NCBI GenBank assembly: GCA_016342645.1
Contig: JAEINX010000031.1
Location: 1 to 38,683 of the forward strand
Origin: Bacteroidales bacterium
GTDB lineage: Bacteria; Bacteroidota; Bacteroidia; Bacteroidales; JAEINX01
Direction: 5' to 3'
Length of the DNA: 38,683 nt
The notes under the pieces are model-generated. The model worked only from the letters and a program-made list of their open reading frames with translations. It ran no database searches and was not told the origin of the DNA. A program made the position numbers and the translations under genes. Below are positions 8,125-16,286 of the stretch, in pieces (position 1 is the first letter of the stretch; every line of letters begins with the position of its first letter).

Positions 8125-9204
8125 TTAACAAGTAATAGTTTTTACATTGATTAATAAATTATTATTTATGTTACCATAATGATGTTTTTGTCCTTTATTT
8201 ATTTTTTCAATATTTTTTTTAATTCCAACAAGAATGTTTTGTGATTTTATATAATACTCTTGGACATAATCAACATATGGAAAAAATTCAATTTCTGCTT
8301 CTTTTGTTTTAAGTGTTTTGTTTTCGTTAAAAAAGGTTAAAGAATCATCTGATTTAAATCTCAAATAATTCATAAAAACATGCCTTGCATGCTTAATATT
8401 AGTGAAAACTATTCCAAATTTTATTTTTTTATTATAACCGAATTCTTGAAATAATCTTTCTAAAAAACAGCCAATGTTTTCTAATTTATTTTTTTCAACC
8501 TCATTAATGCCAGCTTCTGTTTGTTTTGACCAAAATTTTTGATCTATATTCTTATCGTTACCTGATGTAATTATTAATAAATTAAGAGTTGTATTTCCAC
8601 AAATTTTAAATATACATTCAAAGATTTTGATAAGATTAGGTTCAACTAAATTTATATCTGCAAATAAATAATTATCAATAATTATAATATCGGTTAGTGG
8701 TAATAATGATTTTGTAAAATCCTTCCAAAACTTTTCATATTCTGTTTTATTTTTTAATAATTGAAGTTGTTTTTCCTTTTTATGAAATGACAAATCCTTC
8801 CATTTACTTAAGTAATTATCCTTAAATGCAATAAAGTAACCATTGTTTTTTAAGTATTTCTTCTTTTCCTTTTCATCTTTTTCAAATAAAAAAAACAGAG
8901 TTTCAGGCTTGGTTTTAGCTGGAAATTTATTGTTTTTAGGTTTATTAAAAGTTATTCGCTTAAATGTTTTATTATCGTCCATTCCGGATGTAAATTTTTG
9001 GAAATAAAAAGGTGTTTCTTTTTTAGGTGTGTTTGCAATTTGTAAAGATGTGCCTTTTTTTAAAAACTTTTCAAACGAATCCCAAATTTCTAATTCCTCT
9101 TCCAATTTTTCTTTTTTCTCATCATTATCATTTTCTTTTTTTTCAGGTTTTTTATTGATGAAAAAATCTTCCAATATTTTATGATCAATTATTGTTTCTA
9201 ACAT
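8125..9204 (-). CDS. Hypothetical partner of an SMC/OLD-type ATPase
   Basis: A 359-aa protein that I do not recognise. Seen: a charged, Lys/Glu-rich N-terminus (about residues 15-50) that may be disordered or coiled; a hydrophobic strand followed by acidic residues, DIIIIDNYLF, at about 172-181; a second strand LLIITSG near 210; and a basic motif HARHVFMNYLRFKS at about 270-283. The ordered strands and the His/Arg motif resemble an alpha/beta nuclease- or phospholipase-D-like core, but this is inference only. There is no signal peptide or membrane segment. Its ATG directly follows the ATPase stop codon (TAGATG), so translation is probably coupled and the two proteins likely form one system, with this one the candidate effector. 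Confidence 0.6.
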   Translation of the reverse strand: MLETIIDHKILEDFFINKKPEKKENDNDEKKEKLEEELEIWDSFEKFLKKGTSLQIANTPKKETPFYFQKFTSGMDDNKTFKRITFNKPKNNKFPAKTKPETLFFLFEKDEKEKKKYLKNNGYFIAFKDNYLSKWKDLSFHKKEKQLQLLKNKTEYEKFWKDFTKSLLPLTDIIIIDNYLFADINLVEPNLIKIFECIFKICGNTTLNLLIITSGNDKNIDQKFWSKQTEAGINEVEKNKLENIGCFLERLFQEFGYNKKIKFGIVFTNIKHARHVFMNYLRFKSDDSLTFFNENKTLKTKEAEIEFFPYVDYVQEYYIKSQNILVGIKKNIEKINKGQKHHYGNINNNLLINVKTITC

Positions 9205-10905
9205 CTAATTGGGATTTTGAATTTTTAGTAAATCAATTGTCAGGTTTAGAGACTCATCATAAAAACCTTCACCAAAATCTTCTTTTAAGATTCCATCCTC
9301 ACGTATATTCAATTTATAATATTTCTCCTTTTCTTTTTGAGAATTAAAATACAAAATGTTTACCTGTTTTGGTGCTATTTCTTTTCTTGCAGTTAAAAGT
9401 TGTAATTTTTGAATTAAGTAAACACTATGAGTTTCGATAATAAATTGAATATTGAAATTTTTAATACAATAAACGAAAAAATCAGCAAGTTTTGATTGCC
9501 AAGATGGGTGAAGAAATACTTCCGGTTCTTCAATTAAAATAATTTTATTGGGGGGTATTTTATCAGGTTTTTTTTTCTTTTCTGAATTTGCCTTATCATC
9601 TTTCTTCTTTTCAAGTAAAATAATTGATAAAACCTTTAATATAATGAAAAAGATTGTTTGAGAACCTTTTCCCAAGTCAGCGACACTAATTTTATTTTTT
9701 AAATCATTTTCGCAATCAACATGAGTACAGCCTCTTGGAAATGTTTCAGTTTTCTCTTTTTTTATTTTCAATGGAATAAAATCAACTGTAAATCCTGAAT
9801 TAAAATGTTTTCGAATATCTATTAATGAATCGAATCCAAAAATATTCAAAATTTTATAAAGGTGAACATGGTTTTCATATAGTCCTTCCTCTATAAAATG
9901 GAATTTATTTTCTTTAATATTTAATAGCCTTGTTAATTTTAATAAGAATTCTGTTTCCGGTTTATTTTCAATGAATCTTTTTTGTAAACAATCATCATTA
10001 ATTATATAAATTAGATTATCATCAAGAATCAAGTTTATTTGACTTCTAATTTCTGAAAAAATTGGTTTTAAAACTTTCTCAATAAAAAGAATATAACATG
10101 TCTCTTTAGTAATATTATTATATTTTATTACTGCATCATTATCTTTATCATCATGAATTTCTTCTTTTAAATTATCATCAGCTAAATTAGAGTAAAAATC
10201 TTCTTTTAAATCTTCAAGGAAATCATTAAACTTTTTATCGTAAGTTGTGTTTTTATAGTCAACATCATCTTCATAAATATATTCCCGAAAAGTTTCAAAC
10301 CACCAATAATCGCTAAATGTATTTGCTAAATAATCCAATATTTTAGAAAAATCATAATCGATTGATTCGTTATTACTCAGTTTTTCAACATATTTTTTAA
10401 GTAATTTAATATTGATTTTTGCATTTAACATGCTTGTATCATCACTTCCCGTATAAGGTGATTTTAAAGGAGAATTCCTTTCACCATCCCAATATCTATA
10501 ATGATCATAAATGCCAATAAAAACTATTCCTTTAGAATCTTTAATTTCAAGAGATAAGAACACAACCATTCCTGAATATCTTCCTTCCTGAAATGTATAT
10601 TCGATAGTAAAAGGAGTATCAAAATTTGATATGTTTGTTTGTAAGCCAAATCCAATTTTCTTTTCCTTACTGTTTTTATTAACAATTTGATTAAAATCAC
10701 CCAAATTTTCTATACCTTTTTCAAGATCAATAGCTGGAAAATCAGAATATCTAAAGCCCTCTGAAATCAATTTAATAAATTTAATTATCGTGCTTTTCCC
10801 AGAATTATTAGCACCGGTTAATATATTTAACTCTGAAAAAGAAAACCAGTTTCTCCCTTCAAAAATTTTAAAATTATTAATTAAAAACTTATCTAATTTT
10901 TTCAT
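9205..10905 (-). CDS. SMC/OLD-type AAA ATPase with DUF3696-like C-terminus
   Basis: A 566-aa ABC/SMC-like ATPase. Seen: Walker A GANNSGKST (31-39), an ABC-type signature region (SVADLGKGSQT), Walker B with catalytic Glu (IILIEEPEVFLHP, about 450-463) and the H-loop IIETHS. Between the Walker motifs lies a long, charged, probably coiled insertion (about 165-345). The tail (REDGILKEDFGEGFYDES) matches the short DUF3696 module seen in many such ATPases. No TOPRIM domain follows, so it is neither a full OLD nuclease nor GajA. Such ATPases act as sensors or regulators in many two-gene defence systems; here the partner is the downstream gene with abutting codons. It has its own candidate promoter (10984-10991). 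Confidence 0.85.
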   Translation of the reverse strand: MKKLDKFLINNFKIFEGRNWFSFSELNILTGANNSGKSTIIKFIKLISEGFRYSDFPAIDLEKGIENLGDFNQIVNKNSKEKKIGFGLQTNISNFDTPFTIEYTFQEGRYSGMVVFLSLEIKDSKGIVFIGIYDHYRYWDGERNSPLKSPYTGSDDTSMLNAKINIKLLKKYVEKLSNNESIDYDFSKILDYLANTFSDYWWFETFREYIYEDDVDYKNTTYDKKFNDFLEDLKEDFYSNLADDNLKEEIHDDKDNDAVIKYNNITKETCYILFIEKVLKPIFSEIRSQINLILDDNLIYIINDDCLQKRFIENKPETEFLLKLTRLLNIKENKFHFIEEGLYENHVHLYKILNIFGFDSLIDIRKHFNSGFTVDFIPLKIKKEKTETFPRGCTHVDCENDLKNKISVADLGKGSQTIFFIILKVLSIILLEKKKDDKANSEKKKKPDKIPPNKIILIEEPEVFLHPSWQSKLADFFVYCIKNFNIQFIIETHSVYLIQKLQLLTARKEIAPKQVNILYFNSQKEKEKYYKLNIREDGILKEDFGEGFYDESLNLTIDLLKIQNPN

Positions 10906-10983
10906 TAGTATTATTAATTTATTCTCTTAAATACCTATAAAATAAAACACACAACTTTAAACACTTTTCTTTGAATTATAATC

Positions 10984-10991
10984 CAAATGTA
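10984..10991 (-). promoter_or_regulatory. Candidate -7 box for the ATPase operon
   Basis: On the minus strand TACATTTG fits TAnnTTTG and lies 79 nt before the ATPase ATG. No clear -33 TTTG sits at the ideal distance. It suggests that the ATPase pair can be transcribed separately from the WYL-led genes. Confidence 0.4.
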
Positions 10992-11042
10992 CAAAAAATA
11001 TCAATCGAATTTATAATCAAATCACTTTTATATATAAATAAT

Positions 11043-11414
11043 TTAAGAGGTTCTTTTAATTTTTCTTTCAATATTTTTCACAACCTCATTTTTAGCTAAA
11101 GTATCAAAAAATAAGGCTTCTTTCTCAGATAAATTTGGTAAAATGTGATTTTTAATAAAATATGGAATTTCTTTGTTAAACCACTTTTTTGTGTTTTCCT
11201 TTCCGTATGGATCAATAAATACAGTTTTTTTTCTTTGCTTAGCTAAGTTTATAATATTCTCATTGATGAATTTATCTGATTTTTCAATAATGGAAATATA
11301 ATAATTATTAATACGTTCGTCGAATTCTTCCTGCTCTCCATCAACTCCCTTTAAATAAGAGCGGATTATTAATCCAATAAGTATTATTGCAATTATTATA
11401 TAAAGAATTTCCAT
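11043..11414 (-). CDS. Small membrane-anchored hypothetical protein
   Basis: A 123-aa protein. Residues 2-19 (EILYIIIAIILIGLIIRS) form one N-terminal membrane helix, leaving a soluble, charged domain of about 100 residues, probably cytoplasmic. It contains TVFIDPYGKENTKKW followed by EIPYFIKNHILP. I recall a similar D-x-YG...W..E...F pattern in membrane-anchored restriction-endonuclease-like proteins, but the domain is too short to assign. It lies 44 nt after the 96-aa gene and 137 nt before the ATPase, in the WYL-led (-) cluster. Confidence 0.55.
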   Translation of the reverse strand: MEILYIIIAIILIGLIIRSYLKGVDGEQEEFDERINNYYISIIEKSDKFINENIINLAKQRKKTVFIDPYGKENTKKWFNKEIPYFIKNHILPNLSEKEALFFDTLAKNEVVKNIERKIKRTS

Positions 11415-11458
11415 ATTGTTACTTTTAATTATTTATCGAAGAATCAAAACCTTAAAGA

Positions 11459-11749
11459 TTATTCATACAATTCCTCAGAATACGGATCATTATCCATTCC
11501 TTTCATTTCGGCATTTTCTTTTGCCTCAGAATTCTGTGTGTCCACAGTATCCCATATTCGTTTTACTTTAGAATGACGGTAAGTTTTTGGCTGATCTTTT
11601 AAGTAATCCGGAACAGGGGCTTTATCTTTCCAAGAACCTCGTGCAACAAATGGTTCTTTTTGCTTTGGCATTATAATCGCAATTAGTATAACTATAACAG
11701 CAATTATTAATGACATAGCGGTTTCTGTGCGCATTCCTTTTTTTTTCAT
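11459..11749 (-). CDS. Small single-pass membrane hypothetical protein
   Basis: A 96-aa protein with a positively charged start (MKKKGMRTE), one membrane helix at about residues 10-28 (TAMSLIIAVIVILIAIIMP), and a polar, acidic tail rich in Asp, Lys and Pro. No family recognised. Its ATG overlaps the stop of the upstream nuclease-like gene by 4 nt (ATGA), so the two are probably translationally coupled and functionally linked. Confidence 0.5.
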   Translation of the reverse strand: MKKKGMRTETAMSLIIAVIVILIAIIMPKQKEPFVARGSWKDKAPVPDYLKDQPKTYRHSKVKRIWDTVDTQNSEAKENAEMKGMDNDPYSEELYE

Positions 11750-12375
11750 GGCTTTAAAATTTTTGAATTAATGAATTTAATAATTTGATCATTTCTATTT
11801 TGCTCTAAAGCTTTTCCAAACTCTATTGCATGTCCATTTTCTACTATTTCATCATAGATAGAAAACCTGTAAACAGGAATATCACAAACAATACTGTAAA
11901 AATCCCTGCAAAAATCATAAAAGGCCCTTTGCTTCCACCTGGGAGAACCATTTCCGGAAAAATCTCCTTTTTCTGCGGCTAATCCAAATTGCTTTTCAGT
12001 ACTATTGTTTTTCCAATATCCTCCGTAACCCGCTTTTTTCAAACAAACAGATTCTTTTTTCTCACAGTACTCTTTATATTTTTCTACATCAAAGTGTTTG
12101 TAATCCTCATATATTGATGATCCTAAAGTTATTTTTCTGTACCTGTTAAAATGCTGTTCCTCATCCAATTCAATAATAAAACTTTCAGTAATAATATCCC
12201 ATGAACCAAACCTTACTGGCACTACTTTTAAAATTCCACCAAGTGATTGATAAACTTTAATTAATTCACTTATCTGACTTTTGTATAGTTCATTTACTTT
12301 GAATTTCTTTTTTATAGTTGATAAACCGTATTCCTTCGATATTAAATTTGATAAATTTGTTTCTCTTAATTTCAT
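11746..12375 (-). CDS. Nuclease-like hypothetical protein
   Basis: A 209-aa protein with no signal peptide. Its clearest block is SWDIITESFIIELDEEQHF then NRYR (residues 58-80): an acidic residue, a beta strand, E-x-D-E, then a conserved His and Asn/Arg. This layout resembles restriction-endonuclease-like folds such as Vsr/DUF559 (acidic pair after a strand, followed by a basic patch). A second conserved-looking block is GSPRWKQRAFYDFCRDFYS (about 144-162). I infer a possible nuclease but cannot name the family. It is the first gene after the WYL regulator, with a candidate promoter and an inverted repeat in the 58-nt gap, and overlaps the next gene by ATGA. Confidence 0.6.
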   Translation of the reverse strand: MKLRETNLSNLISKEYGLSTIKKKFKVNELYKSQISELIKVYQSLGGILKVVPVRFGSWDIITESFIIELDEEQHFNRYRKITLGSSIYEDYKHFDVEKYKEYCEKKESVCLKKAGYGGYWKNNSTEKQFGLAAEKGDFSGNGSPRWKQRAFYDFCRDFYSIVCDIPVYRFSIYDEIVENGHAIEFGKALEQNRNDQIIKFINSKILKP

Positions 12376-12386
12376 GTTTTTTTTTT

Positions 12387-12435
12387 AATTATGCTGCAAA
12401 AATATGTATCAGGTGTGCATTCAATCTGCATAATT
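12387..12435. promoter_or_regulatory. Inverted repeat bracketing a candidate promoter (possible WYL operator)
   Basis: AATTATGC (12387-12394) and its exact reverse complement GCATAATT (12428-12435) flank a minus-strand -7 box, TATTTTTG (12397-12404), with ATTG about 20 nt upstream. The element fills the gap between the WYL gene and the nuclease-like gene. A regulator bound to the repeat would cover this promoter. A transcription terminator is less likely, because the arms are AT-rich and 33 nt apart. Confidence 0.4.
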
Positions 12436-13441
12436 AAAAATATTGTTGAACTGCTTTTTTTAATTTACTTTTTATCTTTGATTTTAAGCTCATTGGCTTA
12501 ATAACTTTCACATCCTCTCCAAAAAATAGGATATTCATTTCAAGTTCGGTATTTGGTATTAGCTTTAAAAGAACTTTTAATTCACCTGTATCAAGAAACT
12601 TTGCTTTTTGACTTGGATGAAGGGGCTTAGTTTTAATATAATTTGCTTGTTTCTTTGAAAATATCAGCTCTACTTCCTCAATTTCACCATTTTCTTGAGT
12701 TGAAACACCAATAATATCATAAAAATGTTCATCCCAATCAATGATGGCCTTGATATATTTTTCCGAGCATTCATTGATATTTAATATTCTGTCGAGTGCC
12801 AGATTACATTTTGGGAATTTTTTTTCCTGATCTAATCCAAAAACAAACCACCTGTTATTGTATTGCTTCAAATAATATGGGTGAAATTTTATTTTATAAG
12901 CTTCCTTATCAAACGGTTTATAATTAATCTCAAGGACACGCTCGTTTATTATAGCATTAAATACTGGCATTATTTTATCATATCCTGTATAATCAATATT
13001 CGTATCATAGGACATCACTTTTCTTTCATTATTATTCAAACCAAAGTGTGTTGATAACATTGGGCCAATTTCATTGATCCATTCAAATTGTGGTGCTCCT
13101 TCAAACCTTTGTAAAATAGAAATTGCGTTTTTTAAATGTTCTGCCTCTGTTTTATTTAGTGGGCTATTATTTATTGAAAAGTCCCTATCTTCATAACGAT
13201 AATATGCTTTATTTCCTTCCCGTATAGCAATGATTGGAGCATTATAACCAATGTCACTTCTCATAACCCTAATATCATCTCGTAGTTGCCTTGTCTTTAT
13301 ACCTGTGCATTTGGAATCAAATTCTTGTAAAGTTTCATTTACTTTCTCTAGTAAATCTTTAATATAATACTTCCTGCCAAAATTACTAAAACATTTATCT
13401 AGTGTGTTATACCTTAGAATTGCATTTTTATTTGTTGCCAT
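12434..13441 (-). CDS. WYL-domain transcriptional regulator
   Basis: A 335-aa regulator. The N-terminal about 95 residues form a winged-helix-like DNA-binding region (LRYNTLDKCF, TGIKTRQLRDDIRVMRSDIGY). The WYL ligand-binding domain (about 155-235) shows VLEINYKPF...HPYYLKQYNNRWFVFG, close to the conserved H-P..L....GRWYLxG core. A C-terminal extension (WCX-like, about 250-335) follows. WYL regulators of this build (such as CapW and BrxR types) often repress adjacent phage-defence genes and respond to nucleic acid or nucleotide ligands. This gene heads a (-) cluster of nuclease-like, membrane and ATPase genes, which fits that role. A palindrome over its own -7 region suggests autoregulation. 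Confidence 0.88.
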   Translation of the reverse strand: MATNKNAILRYNTLDKCFSNFGRKYYIKDLLEKVNETLQEFDSKCTGIKTRQLRDDIRVMRSDIGYNAPIIAIREGNKAYYRYEDRDFSINNSPLNKTEAEHLKNAISILQRFEGAPQFEWINEIGPMLSTHFGLNNNERKVMSYDTNIDYTGYDKIMPVFNAIINERVLEINYKPFDKEAYKIKFHPYYLKQYNNRWFVFGLDQEKKFPKCNLALDRILNINECSEKYIKAIIDWDEHFYDIIGVSTQENGEIEEVELIFSKKQANYIKTKPLHPSQKAKFLDTGELKVLLKLIPNTELEMNILFFGEDVKVIKPMSLKSKIKSKLKKAVQQYF

Positions 13442-13452
13442 ATTTTATTCAA

Positions 13453-13476
13453 TGTAAATGTATGGTTACAAATATA
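13453..13476 (-). promoter_or_regulatory. WYL gene promoter with overlapping palindrome
   Basis: The minus-strand -7 box TATATTTG (13469-13476) lies about 30 nt before the WYL ATG. TGTAA (13453-13457) and TTACA (13466-13470) form an inverted repeat with an 8-nt spacer that overlaps the expected transcription start. This is a plausible site for autorepression. Confidence 0.4.
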
Positions 13477-13637
13477 AAATTTATTTATGATTATTGAATT
13501 TAAAAATATAAACAAGATTACTAATCGTAATATATTTGAAGTTCAATTCATTGATTAGAGTATTTCAAGTTGTAAATCTGTAGAGAATTTGTCACACCCT
13601 GCATTTAGAATACTATAAAATTTTTGAACCTTTTTTA

Positions 13638-13645
13638 TACTTTTG
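13638..13645 (+). promoter_or_regulatory. Candidate -7 box for the msrC operon
   Basis: TACTTTTG fits TAnnTTTG and lies 41 nt before the msrC ATG. A TTTG at 13623-13626 is too close to serve as the normal -33 element, so the -33 box is uncertain. Confidence 0.4.
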
Positions 13646-13686
13646 CAAAAATTTTGTATAGCTTTTTAGTTAGCAAAAAATCATTT

Positions 13687-14151
13687 ATGAACATGGATAA
13701 AATTAAAAAACAAAAACGTTATCAAAGACTTTACCAGCAATTAAAAAAATTATTGGAAAAAAGCAATAATCCCATCGCCAACATGGCAACAATTGTAGCA
13801 GTTTTACATAATAAGATGGAGTATTTTTTCTGGACAGGCTTTTATCTTCTTGATAATTCAGAACTTATTGTTGGCCCTTATCAGGGTTCGCTGGCATGTA
13901 TTAAACTTAAAAAAGATATTGGTGTTTGTTGGGAAGGAATAAATCAACAGAAAACAATAATTATTGATGATGTTGAAACTTTTCCGGGGCATATTGCTTG
14001 TGATTCGCGTTCAAAATCTGAAATAGTAATTCCACTAAAAAATCTTAAGGGTAAAATAATAGGAGTTTTAGACGTTGATAGTAAAGTTACAAATTCATTT
14101 GATGAAGCAGATGCTGACGGACTTGAAAAAATCATTCAATTAATTTTCTGA
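13687..14151 (+). CDS. msrC: Free methionine-(R)-sulfoxide reductase (GAF domain)
   Basis: A cytoplasmic GAF-domain enzyme that reduces free L-methionine-(R)-sulfoxide, part of oxidative-stress repair. The ATG at 13687 gives 154 aa, the normal length; a second ATG two codons on is an alternative. An in-frame TTG at 13624 would add residues not typical of the family. Signature segments: FFWTGFYLL, VGPYQGSLAC, GVCWEGI, and FPGHIACDSRSKSEIVIP. The three cysteines (in SLAC, GVC and IAC) are the redox residues of fRMsr. GVCWEGI has Trp where many members have Gly. First of four closely spaced (+) genes (msrC, mntP, endonuclease, queD). Confidence 0.92.
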   Translation: MNMDKIKKQKRYQRLYQQLKKLLEKSNNPIANMATIVAVLHNKMEYFFWTGFYLLDNSELIVGPYQGSLACIKLKKDIGVCWEGINQQKTIIIDDVETFPGHIACDSRSKSEIVIPLKNLKGKIIGVLDVDSKVTNSFDEADADGLEKIIQLIF

Positions 14152-14219
14152 AAAAAAGTTTATGTGTAAAAAGAAGATTAATAAAACATTTTTATTGAAA
14201 TTGATAAACTAATAATATT

Positions 14220-14768
14220 TTGAGTACACTTGAGATAATCATAATTGCAGTTGGCTTAGCAATGGATTCGTTTGCTGTTTCACTTGTATGCGGCATACAA
14301 AATTGCGTTAATTGGAAAGAAATTTTAAAAATAGCATTCTTCTTTTCACTTTTTCAAGGAGCAATGCCTTTTTTTGGCTGGCTTCTTGGCGGTGTTTTCT
14401 TGCAAAGTTTTCAATCATACAATAATTATATTGCTTTTTCAATATTTCTTCTTATCGGTATTAAAATGATTTATGACTCATTTAAAGATTCTTCAAAAAA
14501 CAGAATTTTCTTAATCGACAATCTTCGTGTAATAATTGGTTTATCAATAGCAACAAGTCTCGATGCCTTAATAGTTGGCATGAGTTTTGGTTTCTTAAAT
14601 ATAAATATAATTAAAACTATGTTAATAATTTTTATTATAACATTTATATTTTCAATAATAGGTGTCAGGATTGGGGAAAAATATGGACATTTGCTGCTTG
14701 GAAAAAAAGCAGAATTTGTTGGCGGATTAATTTTGATTGGCATCGGAATCACCCAACTAATTGATTGA
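14220..14768 (+). CDS. mntP: Manganese efflux pump MntP
   Basis: A 182-aa membrane protein with six predicted helices that exports Mn2+. The two inverted halves each carry the family's charged motif: AMDSFAVS (residues 14-21) and SLDALIVGMSFG, whose intramembrane Asp residues are needed for transport. The start is TTG at 14220: the next in-frame ATG (in AMDS) would remove the first helix, and no upstream ATG is available. The 68-nt gap after msrC is too short for a yybP-ykoY manganese riboswitch. The hydrophilic central loop is short, as in MntP/YebN. Confidence 0.92.
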   Translation: MSTLEIIIIAVGLAMDSFAVSLVCGIQNCVNWKEILKIAFFFSLFQGAMPFFGWLLGGVFLQSFQSYNNYIAFSIFLLIGIKMIYDSFKDSSKNRIFLIDNLRVIIGLSIATSLDALIVGMSFGFLNINIIKTMLIIFIITFIFSIIGVRIGEKYGHLLLGKKAEFVGGLILIGIGITQLID

Positions 14769-14792
14769 AAAACTTAAACAATTTTATCACGA

Positions 14793-15815
14793 ATGAAAAA
14801 AATATTTTTAACAATAGTAGCTCTTAGTTTCACTATTTTTACTTTCAGCCAGATACCTTCGGGGTATTACGATGGAACAGAAGGATTAAGCGGATCACAG
14901 CTAAAATTAGTAGTTCATAATATCATTAAAGGGCACATCGAATTTTCTTATAATGATTTAAGGGATTTCATTTTAATTGAAACCGATGAAGACCCCAATA
15001 ATTACAATAATTTAATTTTATTATACACAGGTCGTTCTCAGGCTAAATCAACTTTTGGAGGAGGTGAAAATGACTGGAACAGGGAACATGTTTGGGCAAA
15101 ATCACATGGCGATTTTGGTAACTCTGCACCCTGCGGAACCGATGCTCATCATATTCGACCCACAGATGTCTCAGTAAATGGTGATAGAGGACACCTTGAT
15201 TTTGATAATGGAGGTAATCCAATTTATGATAATGGCGATCTTGCAGGTTATAGAATTGACAATGTGTCATGGGAGCCGAGAGACGAGGTAAAAGGAGATG
15301 TTGCAAGAATGATATTTTATATGGCAGTCAGATACGAAGGCGATGATGGAGAGCTTGATTTGGAGGTTGTTGATTATGTAAACACCTATCCAAATCCAAA
15401 ACATGGCAAACTATCTACTCTTTTGGAATGGAACATTGCTGACCCGCCTGATGATTTTGAAAAAAACAGAAATGAAGTCGTATATTATTACCAGGAAAAC
15501 AGAAACCCCTTTATTGATCACCCTGAATTTGCTACTTTAATTTGGGATCCATCTTCTTCAGTTAACGAATTATCCTATGAAAATAAAAAATATTTTTTAT
15601 ATCCTTCACCTTCTCAAGACTATTGCTATATTAATGTTTCTGCTTCATTTGGTGAACTAAAAAATAGTTTTACTGTTTTTGATGTTACAGGAAAAATATT
15701 AAGTATTCCGTATTCGAATGAAAGCAATAAAATAAAATTAGATGTTTCGAAGCTTTCAAAGGGTATTTATTTTATTAAATTTGATTCTACAGAAATTTTA
15801 AAATTTGTAAAATAA
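14793..15815 (+). CDS. Secreted endonuclease I family protein with T9SS sorting domain
   Basis: A 340-aa exported DNase. Residues 1-19 form a signal peptide (MKKIFLTIVALSFTIFTFS). The body (about 20-250) is endonuclease I/EndA-like with a beta-beta-alpha-metal core: NREHVWAKSHG, GTDAHHIRPTD and RGHLDF. The His in DAHHIRP is the expected catalytic base and the following Asn/Asp residues the metal ligands. The C-terminus (about 265-340) is a type A T9SS sorting domain (YPSPSQDYCYINV...DVTGK...LSKGIYFIKF), so the enzyme is likely released or cell-surface attached through the type IX system. It probably digests extracellular DNA for nutrients. Confidence 0.92.
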   Translation: MKKIFLTIVALSFTIFTFSQIPSGYYDGTEGLSGSQLKLVVHNIIKGHIEFSYNDLRDFILIETDEDPNNYNNLILLYTGRSQAKSTFGGGENDWNREHVWAKSHGDFGNSAPCGTDAHHIRPTDVSVNGDRGHLDFDNGGNPIYDNGDLAGYRIDNVSWEPRDEVKGDVARMIFYMAVRYEGDDGELDLEVVDYVNTYPNPKHGKLSTLLEWNIADPPDDFEKNRNEVVYYYQENRNPFIDHPEFATLIWDPSSSVNELSYENKKYFLYPSPSQDYCYINVSASFGELKNSFTVFDVTGKILSIPYSNESNKIKLDVSKLSKGIYFIKFDSTEILKFVK

Positions 15816-15825
15816 TTTTGTAAAA

Positions 15826-16275
15826 ATGAACACTATTAGGATAACAAAAGAATTCGATTTTGAAATGGCTCATGCTCTATTTGGTTACGATGGGCCTTGT
15901 AAAAATATTCATGGCCACTCCTATAAATTATCGGTTACAATTATTGGTAAACCTTCAGAGGATACAAAATCCTCAAAATATGGAATGCTTTTAGATTTTA
16001 AAATATTAAAGAAAATCGTTAAAGATTGTATTATTGAAATATTTGATCATGCATTAATTCTAAATAAAAATCATCCAAAAGAGCTTTTATCGGAAATTAT
16101 TAAAAATTTCGAGAAAATAATTGTTGCTGATTACCAGCCTACAAGTGAAAATATTATTATTGACTTTTCAAATCGAATAAAGAAAAATTTACCTGAAAAT
16201 ATAAAATTGAACAGTTTAAAATTACACGAAACTGCCACTTCTTTCACTGAATGGTATCAGAAGGATAATAAATAA
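15826..16275 (+). CDS. queD: 6-carboxy-5,6,7,8-tetrahydropterin synthase (QueD/PTPS family)
   Basis: A 149-aa T-fold enzyme of the 6-pyruvoyl-tetrahydropterin synthase family. In bacteria it usually converts dihydroneopterin triphosphate to 6-carboxytetrahydropterin, the second step of queuosine and 7-deazaguanine synthesis. Zinc ligands are His16 (MAHAL) and the two His of HGHSY; Cys27 in GPCKNIHGH is the expected catalytic residue; FDHALIL supplies the catalytic Asp-His; and the C-terminal ETATSFTEW contains the substrate-binding Glu. It is 11 nt past the endonuclease gene and ends 11 nt from a convergent gene. Confidence 0.92.
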   Translation: MNTIRITKEFDFEMAHALFGYDGPCKNIHGHSYKLSVTIIGKPSEDTKSSKYGMLLDFKILKKIVKDCIIEIFDHALILNKNHPKELLSEIIKNFEKIIVADYQPTSENIIIDFSNRIKKNLPENIKLNSLKLHETATSFTEWYQKDNK

Positions 16276-16286
16276 TATCTAAAATA

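Noticed and set aside
9205..10905. Gabija GajA, OLD nuclease or PARIS AriA
   Set aside because: There is no TOPRIM domain in the ATPase, no UvrD-like GajB, and the partner does not look like DUF4435.
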